From contig JAUSZU010000001.1 in the NCBI GenBank assembly GCA_030817875.1, positions 992,001-1,056,000 on the forward strand: a DNA stretch of 64,000 bases, read 5' to 3'. Below are positions 17,678-26,058 of this stretch, piece after piece (position 1 is the stretch's first letter; each line of letters opens with the position of its first letter). This stretch comes from Flavobacterium sp. W4I14 (GTDB lineage Bacteria; Bacteroidota; Bacteroidia; Sphingobacteriales; Sphingobacteriaceae). A program made the position numbers and the translations under genes. The notes beneath the pieces are model-generated. The model worked only from the letters and a program-made list of their open reading frames with translations, ran no database searches and was not told the DNA's origin.

Positions 17678-18454
17678 ATGAAACATGATTTTCATCAACG
17701 CAGGGAAAACCGCATTGCAGGTGCGGAAGAAAAAGCTTCAAAGAATGAAGCTGAGTCGGACAGGCTGTATCAGTTAAGTCAGAAAATGGCGGATGCGATC
17801 CCGATGGGTCAGCCTATCCTTATCGGGCATCATTCCGAAAAGTCTGACCGCAGGTATAGGGATAAAATATCTGGAGCAATGAAGCGGTCGGTTGAGGCAG
17901 ATAATAAAGCTGCATATTATGCAGATAAGGCGGACAGCATTAAAAATAACGATGCCATCTTTTCGGACGACCCTGAGGCTGTGGCAAAACTGGAAGAAAA
18001 ACTGAACAGTTTAAAGGAGATGCAGGATTTTATGAAGGCGGCCAATAACTGCATTAGAAAGGATGATAAGGCGGGTTTTTTAAAACTAAAGTATGGTAAT
18101 GCTAAGATGTGGGAAGAGCTTATACAGGATAAGTTCGGGGGTAAAGGGTTTGCCCATTTTACCTTAACAAATAATAGTGCCAATATCAGGCGTATTGAAA
18201 AAAGGTTGTTGGCTTTAAAGAAACAGGGGCAGACCGTGGCAGTTGATGCAGTAATCAACGGGGTGCGTATTTTGGAGAACAGGGAGGCCAACCGCCTTCA
18301 GCTTTTTTTCGATGGAAAGCCCGTGCAGGAGGTAATCGCACGGCTAAAACAGCACGGTTTCCGTTGGTGCAGATCGGAGGGCGCATGGCAACGGCACATC
18401 AGTAACAATGCACTTTATTGGGGCAGGATCATAGCCGGAACGGTAGAAGCATAA
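17678..18454 (+). CDS. DUF3560 domain protein, 258 aa
   Basis: The sequence opens RRENRIAGAEEKASKNEAES, and the first 110 residues are a long charged coiled-coil-like helix, as is usual for DUF3560. GQPILIGHHSEKSDRRYRDK (residues about 48-67) is the family's most recognisable stretch. The C-terminal 60 (VQEVIARLKQHGFRWCRSEG, then AWQR) form a small domain often found on mobile elements. DUF3560 proteins occur in plasmids and conjugative elements, near ssb and anti-restriction genes; their activity is not established. It follows the first 178-bp repeat and precedes a 59-residue gene. Confidence 0.85.
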   Translation: MKHDFHQRRENRIAGAEEKASKNEAESDRLYQLSQKMADAIPMGQPILIGHHSEKSDRRYRDKISGAMKRSVEADNKAAYYADKADSIKNNDAIFSDDPEAVAKLEEKLNSLKEMQDFMKAANNCIRKDDKAGFLKLKYGNAKMWEELIQDKFGGKGFAHFTLTNNSANIRRIEKRLLALKKQGQTVAVDAVINGVRILENREANRLQLFFDGKPVQEVIARLKQHGFRWCRSEGAWQRHISNNALYWGRIIAGTVEA

Positions 18455-18643
18455 GCAAGTTTTTGGACGGGCAGGTTGCTCTAACTACCCCCTTTTTATG
18501 GTAGGTTAAGAGTTAATAATTAGTTAGGCCACAATTGGCCTAGCTGATTTAAGGGGTTTAGACGCCATCGTGTTTAGCCCGAGAAAGACGGGGGAATTTG
18601 AATACTTATAATTAAATTTTCTGTATAGGAACAAAATAAAATT

Positions 18644-18823
18644 ATGATGAAAGTTATAGATCTTGCAGGCAGGCCGATCAGGGTGAACGATCTGGAAGCA
18701 GCAATTAAACAGGCAGACCGTTATAAAAGCCAATATCATGAAGACCCGAGGTTTGCAGCGCTGGACAAAAGGCTCCGTGCATATTGGGAGGATTTTTATC
18801 AAAAACTGATTGTTTTAAGGTGA
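18644..18823 (+). CDS. Small mobile-element protein, 59 aa
   Basis: ATG at 18644 opens a 59-residue acidic and basic helical protein: MMKVIDLAGRPIRVNDLEAA, then QYHEDPRFAALDKRLRAYWE. The pattern, short strand followed by two helices with HEDP and AYW motifs, is one I associate with small genes of Bacteroidota conjugative elements, of unknown function. It follows the DUF3560 gene in the same direction, 189 bp apart, with an A-rich leader ending ACAAAATAAAATT. Confidence 0.6.
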   Translation: MMKVIDLAGRPIRVNDLEAAIKQADRYKSQYHEDPRFAALDKRLRAYWEDFYQKLIVLR

Positions 18824-18834
18824 TGGATGGAAAT

Positions 18835-18882
18835 GGCTTCCGGCCGTCCGCAGGACGGCCGGAAGCCTCGCGTCCTGCGGAC
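18835..18882 (+). promoter_or_regulatory. Two mutually exclusive hairpins
   Basis: GGCTTCCGGCCGTCC (18835-18849) pairs with all 15 bases of 18853-18867 around a GCA loop. GTCCGCAGGAC (18846-18856), which includes that loop, is also the exact complement of GTCCTGCGGAC (18872-18882), so only one hairpin can form at a time. There is no T tract, so it is not a standard terminator. It starts 11 bp after the stop of the 59-residue gene. An attenuator, RNA-stability element or protein-binding palindrome are options. Confidence 0.6.
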
Positions 18883-19286
18883 TCTCGGCTGGAATAATCC
18901 ATCAGCTCCTAGATGTGACCGGTTTCTGTCTGCGGTTGCATTCGGTCTTCGCTAATTTTTAAATTCCACGGAACCAGATAAATGATCTAAATGTAATCGT
19001 GCAGTATTCGAGTTTGCTTTCAAACGTTTCCGACGCTCAAAATGTATCATCACCCTCACGGTTTTAGGTGTAAATTTCAGAAGCATTTTATTTCCTGTTT
19101 GCCGGATCAGCGGTGATGAGGTAGGGTTTTTCAAACTGAAGATCGCGAGTTATGATAAGGATGCTTGTTCTTTTGATCTCCTTTAATACTAAATACAAGT
19201 GGAAGCAATTTATAGTTACGGTTGAAGTTAAATTAATTGAATTATTTAATGCAATCTGGCTGCCTACCCGAGTGCTTAACAGGATG
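18883..19286. other. Stretch without a supported gene
   Basis: Short reverse frames exist (18952-19134 and 19088-19306) but show no recognisable protein or ribosome-binding site. It separates forward genes of the mobile element from the reverse LigD gene. Confidence 0.35.
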
Positions 19287-22118
19287 TCAATTCGATGATC
19301 CCTCAAGTAATTTTCCTAAAATTTTGGTATTGCTTGCTGTGATTTTTTTATCCAACAGATCAGCCCAGAGATCGCCTTTTTGCAATAACCTGGCATTGAT
19401 GGTATCGATTGTAAAGTCTGTGGGTTTGAGTTCTAATGTCAGTTCTTCCCATTCGAGCGGCGTTGAGAGGGTTGGCAATTTGCCGGGGCGTACTGAGTAG
19501 GCGCAGGCAAGGGTATCGGCCTCGTCGTTTTGGGAAAAATCAACAAATAGTTTATTGCCACGATGTTCAATGGACACTTCGATCGTGGCGATTTTAGGGA
19601 CACGTTTTTGGATCTCCGCGCAGATCTGTTCCGCTAAGTTTCTGGCCTGTGGAAAGCTGAATCCTTTGCAGGGAATAAAGATGTGGATGCCGGTTTTGCC
19701 GGAAGTTTTAACAAAAGCGGTAAGCTTCTGCTCATCAAAGTACTCCTTTGCTGCCAGCGCTGTTCTAACGGCCTTTTTAAAATCCTCATCCGATGGATCT
19801 AGGTCAATGGCAATAAAATCAGGTTCTAGCGGATGTGCGGTGGTGGAATTCCATGGATTCAGGTCAATACAGCCCAGGTTGATCAGCCAGAGTAAGGCAG
19901 GAAGGTTATTGCAGACGGCATAATCGATCACATCGGCCTTGCCTTTAGCTTTATGTTTACGCTTAGTGGAAAATATATCAAGAAAGTCGGGCTGATGGCC
20001 TTCCATATCCTTGATATAAAAGCCTGGAGCCTGAGCAGCAAGGTTTTTAATGTGCAGGGAAAGTGGCCGGTCTTTCAGGTAAGGCAAAATATATTGTGCT
20101 ATGCTGTTGTAATAACTGATCAGTTGCGCCTTATTAGTGCTCGTCCACAGCTTTTTTTCAATGTTGGTCAACTGTAAGCTTTGCTTTTCTACTTCGATTG
20201 TGCCCTCTGATTTGATCTTTTCTTCAAAGACTTTGTGCCAGTTGCTTTCTTTGGGCAGTGAACCACGGGTGGATCTCTTGTTTTTGGATTTTGGAAAAAG
20301 TTCGCCGACGGTCTGATGTTTATGCTGGGGCCGGGAACTGGTCTGAGCATTCCCATGTCCATCCAGCTGTTCCCGATTGATTGCTTCTTGTTCGCTATGA
20401 TTGTTAGCCCCGGGTTCATCCAGGTGTGTAGCATGGTTGCTCTGCCAGACTTTCGAATGGCTGTCCATGGCCACTTCCAGCAAGGTGTTACCTGAGATTA
20501 CTGAACGGTCTTTTTTTGTGATATCCGTTTCCAGCTCATGGCCATCTTTTACCTTGGTCAACAGCCATGAATTTCGTCCTTCTTCCTCTTCCTTTATCCG
20601 GGTGATATTAAATTCTCCTTTGAGTTTTTTCCCGTGCAGAATAATGCTTAATGAGTTTTTATAATAGTGGGAGAGTAGCCAGTGTTCCTGCGCTTTTTTG
20701 CCTTTGATCTTTTCTGCAGGTTCATAGGTTCCGTTATCCCAGACCAATACCGTGCCGCCGCCATACTGGCCTTTGGGAATGATGCCTTCGAAATCTTTAT
20801 AGTCGTAAGGATGGTCTTCAACCGCCATAGCTAGCCGATGGTCTTCGGGATTCATTGAAGGTCCTTTGGGAACCGCCCATGATTTGAGTACCCCGCGCAT
20901 TTCAAGCCGGAAATCATAATGCAGGTGCGAAGCGTCATGTTTCTGGACGACAAAGATCAGCTTTTCGCTGTCCGTATTGCCGCCTTGCGGCTCAGGTGTC
21001 TGATTAAAAGATCGCTTTTGCCGATAGGTTTCCAGTTCTGGTTTGCCGGCATTCTGTTTAGCAGGATCATCAGGCGTATCGCCGTAGCTGCTTTCATCTT
21101 GATCATTTTCTTGATTTGCTGCTTGTTTTTCAATCACTTCTTCTACCTGTTCCGCCTCTTTGGGTACTTCCCGTACCACATCTTTCGGGTTTTTATCTTT
21201 ACGGAAGCCTAGAAAGGTGGCTGGTTTTCTGATCCTGCCGGATTTTGTCCATGTGGCAAATTCAAAATTGGCTACCAGCGTTGGTTGGACATAATGGATT
21301 TTAGCGCCTTTGGTATCCAGGATTTTGTTGGCAAAGGGTGATTTGTCAGTTTCAACGGCCTGGAGCATTTTTAAGATGCCGGGCATTTCGGACTGTTTAT
21401 AGCCTCCGCCAGACCTGCCGATCCATTGAAGTTTGCCATTTTCATAAGCGCCAAATAGAAGGGAGCGGAACGAGCGTGACTTATCGGACTCCGCCCAGCC
21501 GCCGATCACGAATTCCTGCCGTTTACGTGTGGGTACTTTCAGCCAGTTGTAGCTACGGTCACCCGGTATATAAGGACTATCTCTCTTTTTAGCCACAATC
21601 CCTTCCAGGTTATCGCGCAGTGCATTTTCATACAGTTCCTTTCCATCTTCAAAACTCCCGCTAAATAGAAAAATTTCATCCTCTTTTACCAGTGCTTCCA
21701 GCAGCTCCTTGCGCTGGTAAAGCGGTAGTTCCATGAGATTGTTGCCATCCAGAAACAGCAGGTCAAAAACACAATAACGGATCGGTGTACGTTTTCCGTT
21801 GTAGAGTTGCAGGGCATCAAAATCAGGTTTGCCTCCGGAGTTAAGCACCACTACCTCACCGTCGATCATCAGCTCATGATCCAGGTTTTCAAGGGCCTCA
21901 GCGATCAGGGGATATTTTTTGGTATAATCGAGACCGCTGCGGGAATTCATACGGACTTTCCCGTTTTCTACCTTTGAAATGATCCGGTAACCATCCCATT
22001 TGAGCTCATAAAGGTATTCTTCACTTTCCACAGGGGCTTTAACCAGTGTACAGAGCATAGGATCAATATGCTCTGGCATGTTGTTAACCTTTGCGATATG
22101 TTTTTTTCGGCCTACCAT
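19287..22118 (-). CDS. ligD: ATP-dependent DNA ligase D (LigD), 943 aa
   Basis: Multifunctional end-joining enzyme. The ligase domain is N-terminal: catalytic Lys40 in ELKWDGYR, motif IDGEVVVL, and LEGIVAKKRDSPY. The 3'-phosphoesterase follows at about 385-550 (FVVQKHDASHLHYDFRLEM, with the HxxHYD-type metal site). The primase-polymerase domain is at about 650-910 (FIAIDLDPSDEDF acidic metal residues, SGKTGIHIFIPCKG). The order is Lig-PE-Pol, unlike M. tuberculosis (Pol-PE-Lig) or P. aeruginosa (PE-Lig-Pol). A low-complexity linker joins the second and third domains. LigD normally works with Ku to repair double-strand breaks, but no Ku gene is visible in this window. Starts inside the 3' end of the 98-aa gene. 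Confidence 0.95.
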   Translation of the reverse strand: MVGRKKHIAKVNNMPEHIDPMLCTLVKAPVESEEYLYELKWDGYRIISKVENGKVRMNSRSGLDYTKKYPLIAEALENLDHELMIDGEVVVLNSGGKPDFDALQLYNGKRTPIRYCVFDLLFLDGNNLMELPLYQRKELLEALVKEDEIFLFSGSFEDGKELYENALRDNLEGIVAKKRDSPYIPGDRSYNWLKVPTRKRQEFVIGGWAESDKSRSFRSLLFGAYENGKLQWIGRSGGGYKQSEMPGILKMLQAVETDKSPFANKILDTKGAKIHYVQPTLVANFEFATWTKSGRIRKPATFLGFRKDKNPKDVVREVPKEAEQVEEVIEKQAANQENDQDESSYGDTPDDPAKQNAGKPELETYRQKRSFNQTPEPQGGNTDSEKLIFVVQKHDASHLHYDFRLEMRGVLKSWAVPKGPSMNPEDHRLAMAVEDHPYDYKDFEGIIPKGQYGGGTVLVWDNGTYEPAEKIKGKKAQEHWLLSHYYKNSLSIILHGKKLKGEFNITRIKEEEEGRNSWLLTKVKDGHELETDITKKDRSVISGNTLLEVAMDSHSKVWQSNHATHLDEPGANNHSEQEAINREQLDGHGNAQTSSRPQHKHQTVGELFPKSKNKRSTRGSLPKESNWHKVFEEKIKSEGTIEVEKQSLQLTNIEKKLWTSTNKAQLISYYNSIAQYILPYLKDRPLSLHIKNLAAQAPGFYIKDMEGHQPDFLDIFSTKRKHKAKGKADVIDYAVCNNLPALLWLINLGCIDLNPWNSTTAHPLEPDFIAIDLDPSDEDFKKAVRTALAAKEYFDEQKLTAFVKTSGKTGIHIFIPCKGFSFPQARNLAEQICAEIQKRVPKIATIEVSIEHRGNKLFVDFSQNDEADTLACAYSVRPGKLPTLSTPLEWEELTLELKPTDFTIDTINARLLQKGDLWADLLDKKITASNTKILGKLLEGSSN

Positions 22119-22408
22119 ACCTCGGTATTGTCTGCTTTATAAACGTCCTTAACATATTGAATAACCTCATCTTCCTGCGATGGCCCGGCCAGTCGATTGC
22201 CAAGATGGGTATCCCAATCCACAATTGCCGTTAGCGGAGAATCTCCGCACCCAAAAACCCCAACCTTTGGATCAGGTCCCAATAGACAGCAGAAGCTATC
22301 GCCATCTTTCCATACCAATGGCCTCAGTTTCTGTGCGCTCTTCGGTAATTCTTTTTTACTGAAGTCAATTTTCACTTTTACTGAATCCTCGACATTCATC
22401 TGTTCCAT
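22112..22408 (-). CDS. Hypothetical protein upstream of LigD, 98 aa
   Basis: Small soluble protein (LVWKDGDSFCCLLGPDPKVG, then VFGCGDSPLTAIVDWD) with three Cys and no membrane segment. Its last codons overlap the LigD start by 7 bp (GTATGGTAG), so translation of LigD is probably coupled to it. Similar small ORFs with GDSFCCLLGPDP are familiar from Bacteroidota genomic islands but have no known function. It may be an accessory to the end-joining enzyme, by position only. Confidence 0.6.
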   Translation of the reverse strand: MEQMNVEDSVKVKIDFSKKELPKSAQKLRPLVWKDGDSFCCLLGPDPKVGVFGCGDSPLTAIVDWDTHLGNRLAGPSQEDEVIQYVKDVYKADNTEVW

Positions 22409-22532
22409 AACAGTATTCTTTAAGCTATAAACAGTTTTATCTGTTCATCGGTTTTATGACTTTTTGACTCCGATAAAAACCGAAACAGGAATCAGCTTGT
22501 TATATCTACACATTTACCTAAATTTTAGAATT

Positions 22533-22691
22533 ATGCCAAGAGGAACAAAAGTGGAGCGGAATTCAGTATCGAACCAACCACACGAAATTAAATACGAAGC
22601 AAATAAGCTGGATGTAAAATCTTCTGATATCAAGGACGCTAAAAAAAGCGGTTCGAATCAGCGAAAAGACATTGAAAAAAAAATAAAATAA
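22533..22691 (+). CDS. Small basic protein, 52 aa
   Basis: ATG at 22533 starts MPRGTKVERNSVSNQPHEIK; an upstream in-frame extension from 22464 looks non-coding. The product is very rich in Lys, Asp, Ser and Asn, lacks hydrophobic core residues and is probably disordered. The ATAAGCC...GGCTTAT hairpin just after the stop could terminate transcription. Divergent from the LigD unit, so the intervening 125 bp may hold both promoters. No family recognised. Confidence 0.5.
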   Translation: MPRGTKVERNSVSNQPHEIKYEANKLDVKSSDIKDAKKSGSNQRKDIEKKIK

Positions 22692-22890
22692 GCCTCAAAG
22701 GGCTTATTAAGCTAAAAACTTTTTGATAATATTTTGCGCTTGCCAGAGGGGGGGCAGTATTTAATTGTCTACAGGAGCCTAGATTTGGATCGCCGCCTTT
22801 CCAGGTTCCATCATTATTAAAGCTGAAAAGTGCTAATGTGGCTTGGCGATCTTATCTAAGGTTGATGAGGCCGTTGCGGGATCAGCCAGT

Positions 22891-23514
22891 TTACCTCATT
22901 AGGTAAACTGGTTTACCCGATTCAGAAATGCGGAAAGTCAGGTTGATCCTTGGGCCGACACTGCGGGCAGTTTTGGGTACATGGTGTTCATAATGATCCT
23001 GCATGTTGTCATCCATGAGCAGAAAACTTCCATGGGTTAGTGGTATATCCAGCCCTGCAATGTCTTTTCTGAATTTGTGGCGTACCTTGAAAATCCTGGT
23101 ATCTCCAAAAGTTACCGATGCAATGTGATGATGTTTGCCGTCAGCAGGAAGCGTATCACTATGCCAGGCGACTGAATCCTTTCCATCACGGTACAGATTT
23201 AACAGCACCCGGTCGAAGCTGATACCACAAACATTTTCTATTGCTTGTTTGATCTCCAACAAGACAGGTGTCCACCGATGACCGTTCTCGCCACCATAAT
23301 ACGCGGTTAAGCGCGGATCAATCACCATCTTATCATACATTTTTCGCATGCGCTGTTGCCATGGTGTTTCGGCCAAAAGAATTTTATAGTAATTGTCTGC
23401 CTCGTTCTTGTTAAAAAAATGCTGCCACAGCCGCAGTTCAGTACTGGGCATATTGAAATCCGTGTACCTCTTTATGCCTCCGTCAAATAATGCTGTTTCT
23501 CCAAAAAGGTTCAT
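22891..23514 (-). CDS. alkB: AlkB-like Fe(II)/2-oxoglutarate dioxygenase
   Basis: 207 residues, usual for this family. The iron ligands are His118 and Asp120 (VAWHSD) and His177 (DHYEHHVPK); 2-oxoglutarate binding Arg is Arg189, with Arg195 in the same RINLTFR motif. LNLYRDGKDSVAWHSD is the highly conserved substrate lid. The enzyme removes methyl groups from N1-methyladenine and N3-methylcytosine in DNA by oxidative demethylation. Its upstream region has an operator-like palindrome nearly the same as that before imuA, suggesting a shared DNA-damage response. Confidence 0.9.
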   Translation of the reverse strand: MNLFGETALFDGGIKRYTDFNMPSTELRLWQHFFNKNEADNYYKILLAETPWQQRMRKMYDKMVIDPRLTAYYGGENGHRWTPVLLEIKQAIENVCGISFDRVLLNLYRDGKDSVAWHSDTLPADGKHHHIASVTFGDTRIFKVRHKFRKDIAGLDIPLTHGSFLLMDDNMQDHYEHHVPKTARSVGPRINLTFRISESGKPVYLMR

Positions 23515-23543
23515 GTGATAAAATTACAATTCTTAATTTAAAA

Positions 23544-23558
23544 ACTAAAAATTTTAGT
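23544..23558. promoter_or_regulatory. Operator-like palindrome upstream of alkB
   Basis: ACTAAAA-A-TTTTAGT is a perfect 7-bp inverted repeat lying 30 bp upstream of the alkB start. Read on the reverse strand it overlaps a TAGTTTTT that resembles the -7 element TAnnTTTG. It differs by one base from ACTAATAATTTTAGT before imuA. Confidence 0.5.
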
Positions 23559-23723
23559 AAAAATTGACGCTTTCATGAATTTACTTTTATGATAATTTAC
23601 TTCTGATATCCAGGCGTAATCACGCTATTATGAATAGCTTATGCATTATTACTAGCTGCTATCAGCCTTTTTTTGGTATTCTGCTCTCCACATAAATTAA
23701 ATGTTTTCCACATTTTGATAATT

Positions 23724-23748
23724 ACTAATAATTTTAGTATTAGTTTTG
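23724..23748 (+). promoter_or_regulatory. Palindrome overlapping the imuA promoter
   Basis: ACTAATA-N7-TATTAGT (23724-23744) is a perfect inverted repeat. Its left 15 bases, ACTAATAATTTTAGT, match the alkB palindrome at 14 of 15 positions. It overlaps TAGTTTTG (23741-23748), a perfect TAnnTTTG -7 element, with TTTTG upstream at 23713-23717 as a possible -33. This is where a repressor such as LexA would bind; the repressor is not identified here. Confidence 0.55.
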
Positions 23749-23797
23749 TTGTTTCATTTAGGATGCTCATTAAAAGGCATAAAATAAGGAGGGGAAA

Positions 23798-24535
23798 ATG
23801 AAAGCAAGCAGGGAATTGATCGATAAGTTGCAACAGGACATCCTGCTGTGGCAGGGCCTTAAACCCCAGGTGGCTGGAAAAGCCGACGCTATTGGCTTAG
23901 GTGCGATAGAGACTGCATTTCCCAATGGCGTTTTTCCCAAAAAGGCAATCCATGAATTTATTACCATTGCGCCTGAAGACTCAGCAGCGACCGATGGTTT
24001 TATTGGTGGCCTGCTGGCTATCCTGATGAAAGACGGTGCCGCCTGTGTCTGGATCAGTACCGCAAGAAAACTGTTTCCCCTTTCCCTGCGCCTTTTCAAC
24101 GCGGATCCCGAACGCATTATTTTCATGGACGTACAAACAGAAAAGGATGTCTTGTGGATCATGGAAGAATCTTTGAAATGCAAAGGACTCGCTGTGGTCG
24201 TTGCTGAACTCAGCGATCTGAGCTTGATAGAATCCCGCAGGTTACAGCTTGCTGTAGAACAGAGTGGCGTTACCGGATTTATCCTGCGTAAAGATGAGCG
24301 TAAAACTGCAAGTACTGTAGCCACCGCGAGGTGGAAAATTTCTCCATTACCGAGTCTGACCGAAAGGGGAATGCCAGGGCTTGGTTTCCCGCGCTGGCAG
24401 GTAGAATTGCTAAAAGTAAGAAGCGGTAAACCCGGCAGCTGGGTAATGGAATGGGCTGGGGATGCCTTCAGGCAGCTTGAGCCAGAACAACAGCATGCAA
24501 TATGGTCTGAACCAAAACAAAGACAGATTGGATAG
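23798..24535 (+). CDS. imuA: ImuA, mutasome RecA-like protein
   Basis: 245 residues, matching Bacteroidota ImuA: KLQQDILLWQGLKP at the start, IHEFITIAPEDSAATDGFIG where RecA-like proteins carry the P-loop area (no classic Walker A), and LGFPRWQVELLKVR-GKPGSW at the end. ImuA acts with ImuB and DnaE2 in error-prone translesion synthesis after DNA damage, though its biochemical job is unclear. First gene of imuA-imuB-dnaE2, with 8- and 6-bp gaps. A candidate damage-responsive operator lies upstream. Confidence 0.85.
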   Translation: MKASRELIDKLQQDILLWQGLKPQVAGKADAIGLGAIETAFPNGVFPKKAIHEFITIAPEDSAATDGFIGGLLAILMKDGAACVWISTARKLFPLSLRLFNADPERIIFMDVQTEKDVLWIMEESLKCKGLAVVVAELSDLSLIESRRLQLAVEQSGVTGFILRKDERKTASTVATARWKISPLPSLTERGMPGLGFPRWQVELLKVRSGKPGSWVMEWAGDAFRQLEPEQQHAIWSEPKQRQIG

Positions 24536-24543
24536 GTGCAATT

Positions 24544-26052
24544 ATGCAAAAGCGTTATGTTTCAATATGGTTCCGCCACCTGCTGGCTGACTGGCAGCTT
24601 ATCCGCCGCCCTGAATTAAAGGACGTGCCTTTTGTTTTTGCTGCGCCTGATCATGGGCGCAATATGATTACCGCGGTTAGTCCTCTTGCTAGTGCGCAGG
24701 GAATAGAAGTTGGAATGAAAGCCGCGGATGCCAAAGCCATCTGTCCGGGCCTGGAACTACTGGATGATAAAGCAGGCAGGACGGCATCGCTCCTAAAAGT
24801 CATTGGGGAATGGTGTATTAGATATTCTCCTATTGTGATGGTGGATGATTTTTCTACGGATGGTCTCTTTATGGATATCAGCGGATGCAGCCACCTTTGG
24901 GGAGGAGAAAGGGAATACCTGAAAGAGATCGTTTCCAGATTGAAAACAAAAGGTTATACCGTCAGGCTGGCTATGGCGGACACGCCTGGTGCCGCATGGG
25001 CAATTTCCCGCTTTGGAACAGTCACGCCACTTATCCCGCCAGGCGATCACCAAACAGCATTATTGCCTTTGCCCCCAGAGGCCTTACGCCTTGATGAAAT
25101 TACATTGAACAAACTCCGTAAACTGGGCTTTTACCAGATCAAAAGTTTTATCGGCATGCCCCGCTCGGTATTGCGCAGGCGTTTCGGTGACGACTTTCTA
25201 ACGCGCCTTGCCCAGGCTTTGGGCAGCGCTGATGAAATTTTACAACCCTTAAAGGTGCCTGAGCCTTTCCAGCAGCGTTTGCCCTGTCTGGAACCAATTA
25301 AAACAAGAAACGGGATTGAAATAGCGATCACTAAACTGTTGGAAAATCTGTGTTTGCACCTGCAAAATGAAGGGAAAGGACTGCGCAGCGCGGTATTGAC
25401 CTGCTACCGGATTGACGGCAGGGTGATTCAGGTTAATGTTGGTACCAATGCGGCAACGCATAACGTAAGCCATTTGTTCAAGCTTTTTCAGCTCAAAATC
25501 GATCAGATCCGCCCGGCACTGGGCATTGAGCTGTTTGTACTGGATGCGCCGAAAGTGGATGAAGTAATCCCAGGCCAGGAAGCGTTATGGACTACTAAGC
25601 CCGGACTAAACGATCAGAGTGTGATCCGCCTGCTTGACCGTGTAGCAGGAAAAGTAGGAACAGGGGTAATCCACCGCTATATTCCAGCTACGCACTACTG
25701 GCCCGAACGCTCGGTAAAAAACTGCATGACTACCACTGAGAAAGCAACAACAGCTTGGCGCTTAGATAATCCACGCCCGACCGAACTGCTTTCACAGCCC
25801 GAGGCGATAGAAGTAATGGCGCTGATCCCCGATCATCCCCCTAAGTTTTTTATTTACAAGGGCGCCAAACACGATGTGGTAAAAGCTGACGGGCCGGAAC
25901 GTATCGAACGGGAATGGTGGATGGATAAAGGGGATCACCGGGACTATTACCAGGTAGAAGATGAGCAGGGCAGAAGGTACTGGCTGTTCCGTTTAGGGCA
26001 CTATGATGGCGGTCAAAAATACAAATGGTTTATTCATGGATTTTTTGCTTAA
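24544..26052 (+). CDS. imuB: ImuB, inactive Y-family polymerase-like protein
   Basis: 502 residues with Y-family polymerase architecture. The first catalytic site is SIWFRHLLADW instead of an Asp-containing FFAxVE, and the second reads FSTDGLFMDISG instead of SxDE, so the metal-binding acids are lost, as expected for ImuB. SVLRRRFGDDFLTRL is the HhH or thumb part. The C-terminus (DHRDYYQVEDEQGRRYWLF) is the usual ImuB tail that contacts the clamp and DnaE2. It serves as an adaptor in the mutasome. Located between imuA and dnaE2. Confidence 0.9.
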   Translation: MQKRYVSIWFRHLLADWQLIRRPELKDVPFVFAAPDHGRNMITAVSPLASAQGIEVGMKAADAKAICPGLELLDDKAGRTASLLKVIGEWCIRYSPIVMVDDFSTDGLFMDISGCSHLWGGEREYLKEIVSRLKTKGYTVRLAMADTPGAAWAISRFGTVTPLIPPGDHQTALLPLPPEALRLDEITLNKLRKLGFYQIKSFIGMPRSVLRRRFGDDFLTRLAQALGSADEILQPLKVPEPFQQRLPCLEPIKTRNGIEIAITKLLENLCLHLQNEGKGLRSAVLTCYRIDGRVIQVNVGTNAATHNVSHLFKLFQLKIDQIRPALGIELFVLDAPKVDEVIPGQEALWTTKPGLNDQSVIRLLDRVAGKVGTGVIHRYIPATHYWPERSVKNCMTTTEKATTAWRLDNPRPTELLSQPEAIEVMALIPDHPPKFFIYKGAKHDVVKADGPERIEREWWMDKGDHRDYYQVEDEQGRRYWLFRLGHYDGGQKYKWFIHGFFA

Positions 26053-26058
26053 AACAAA

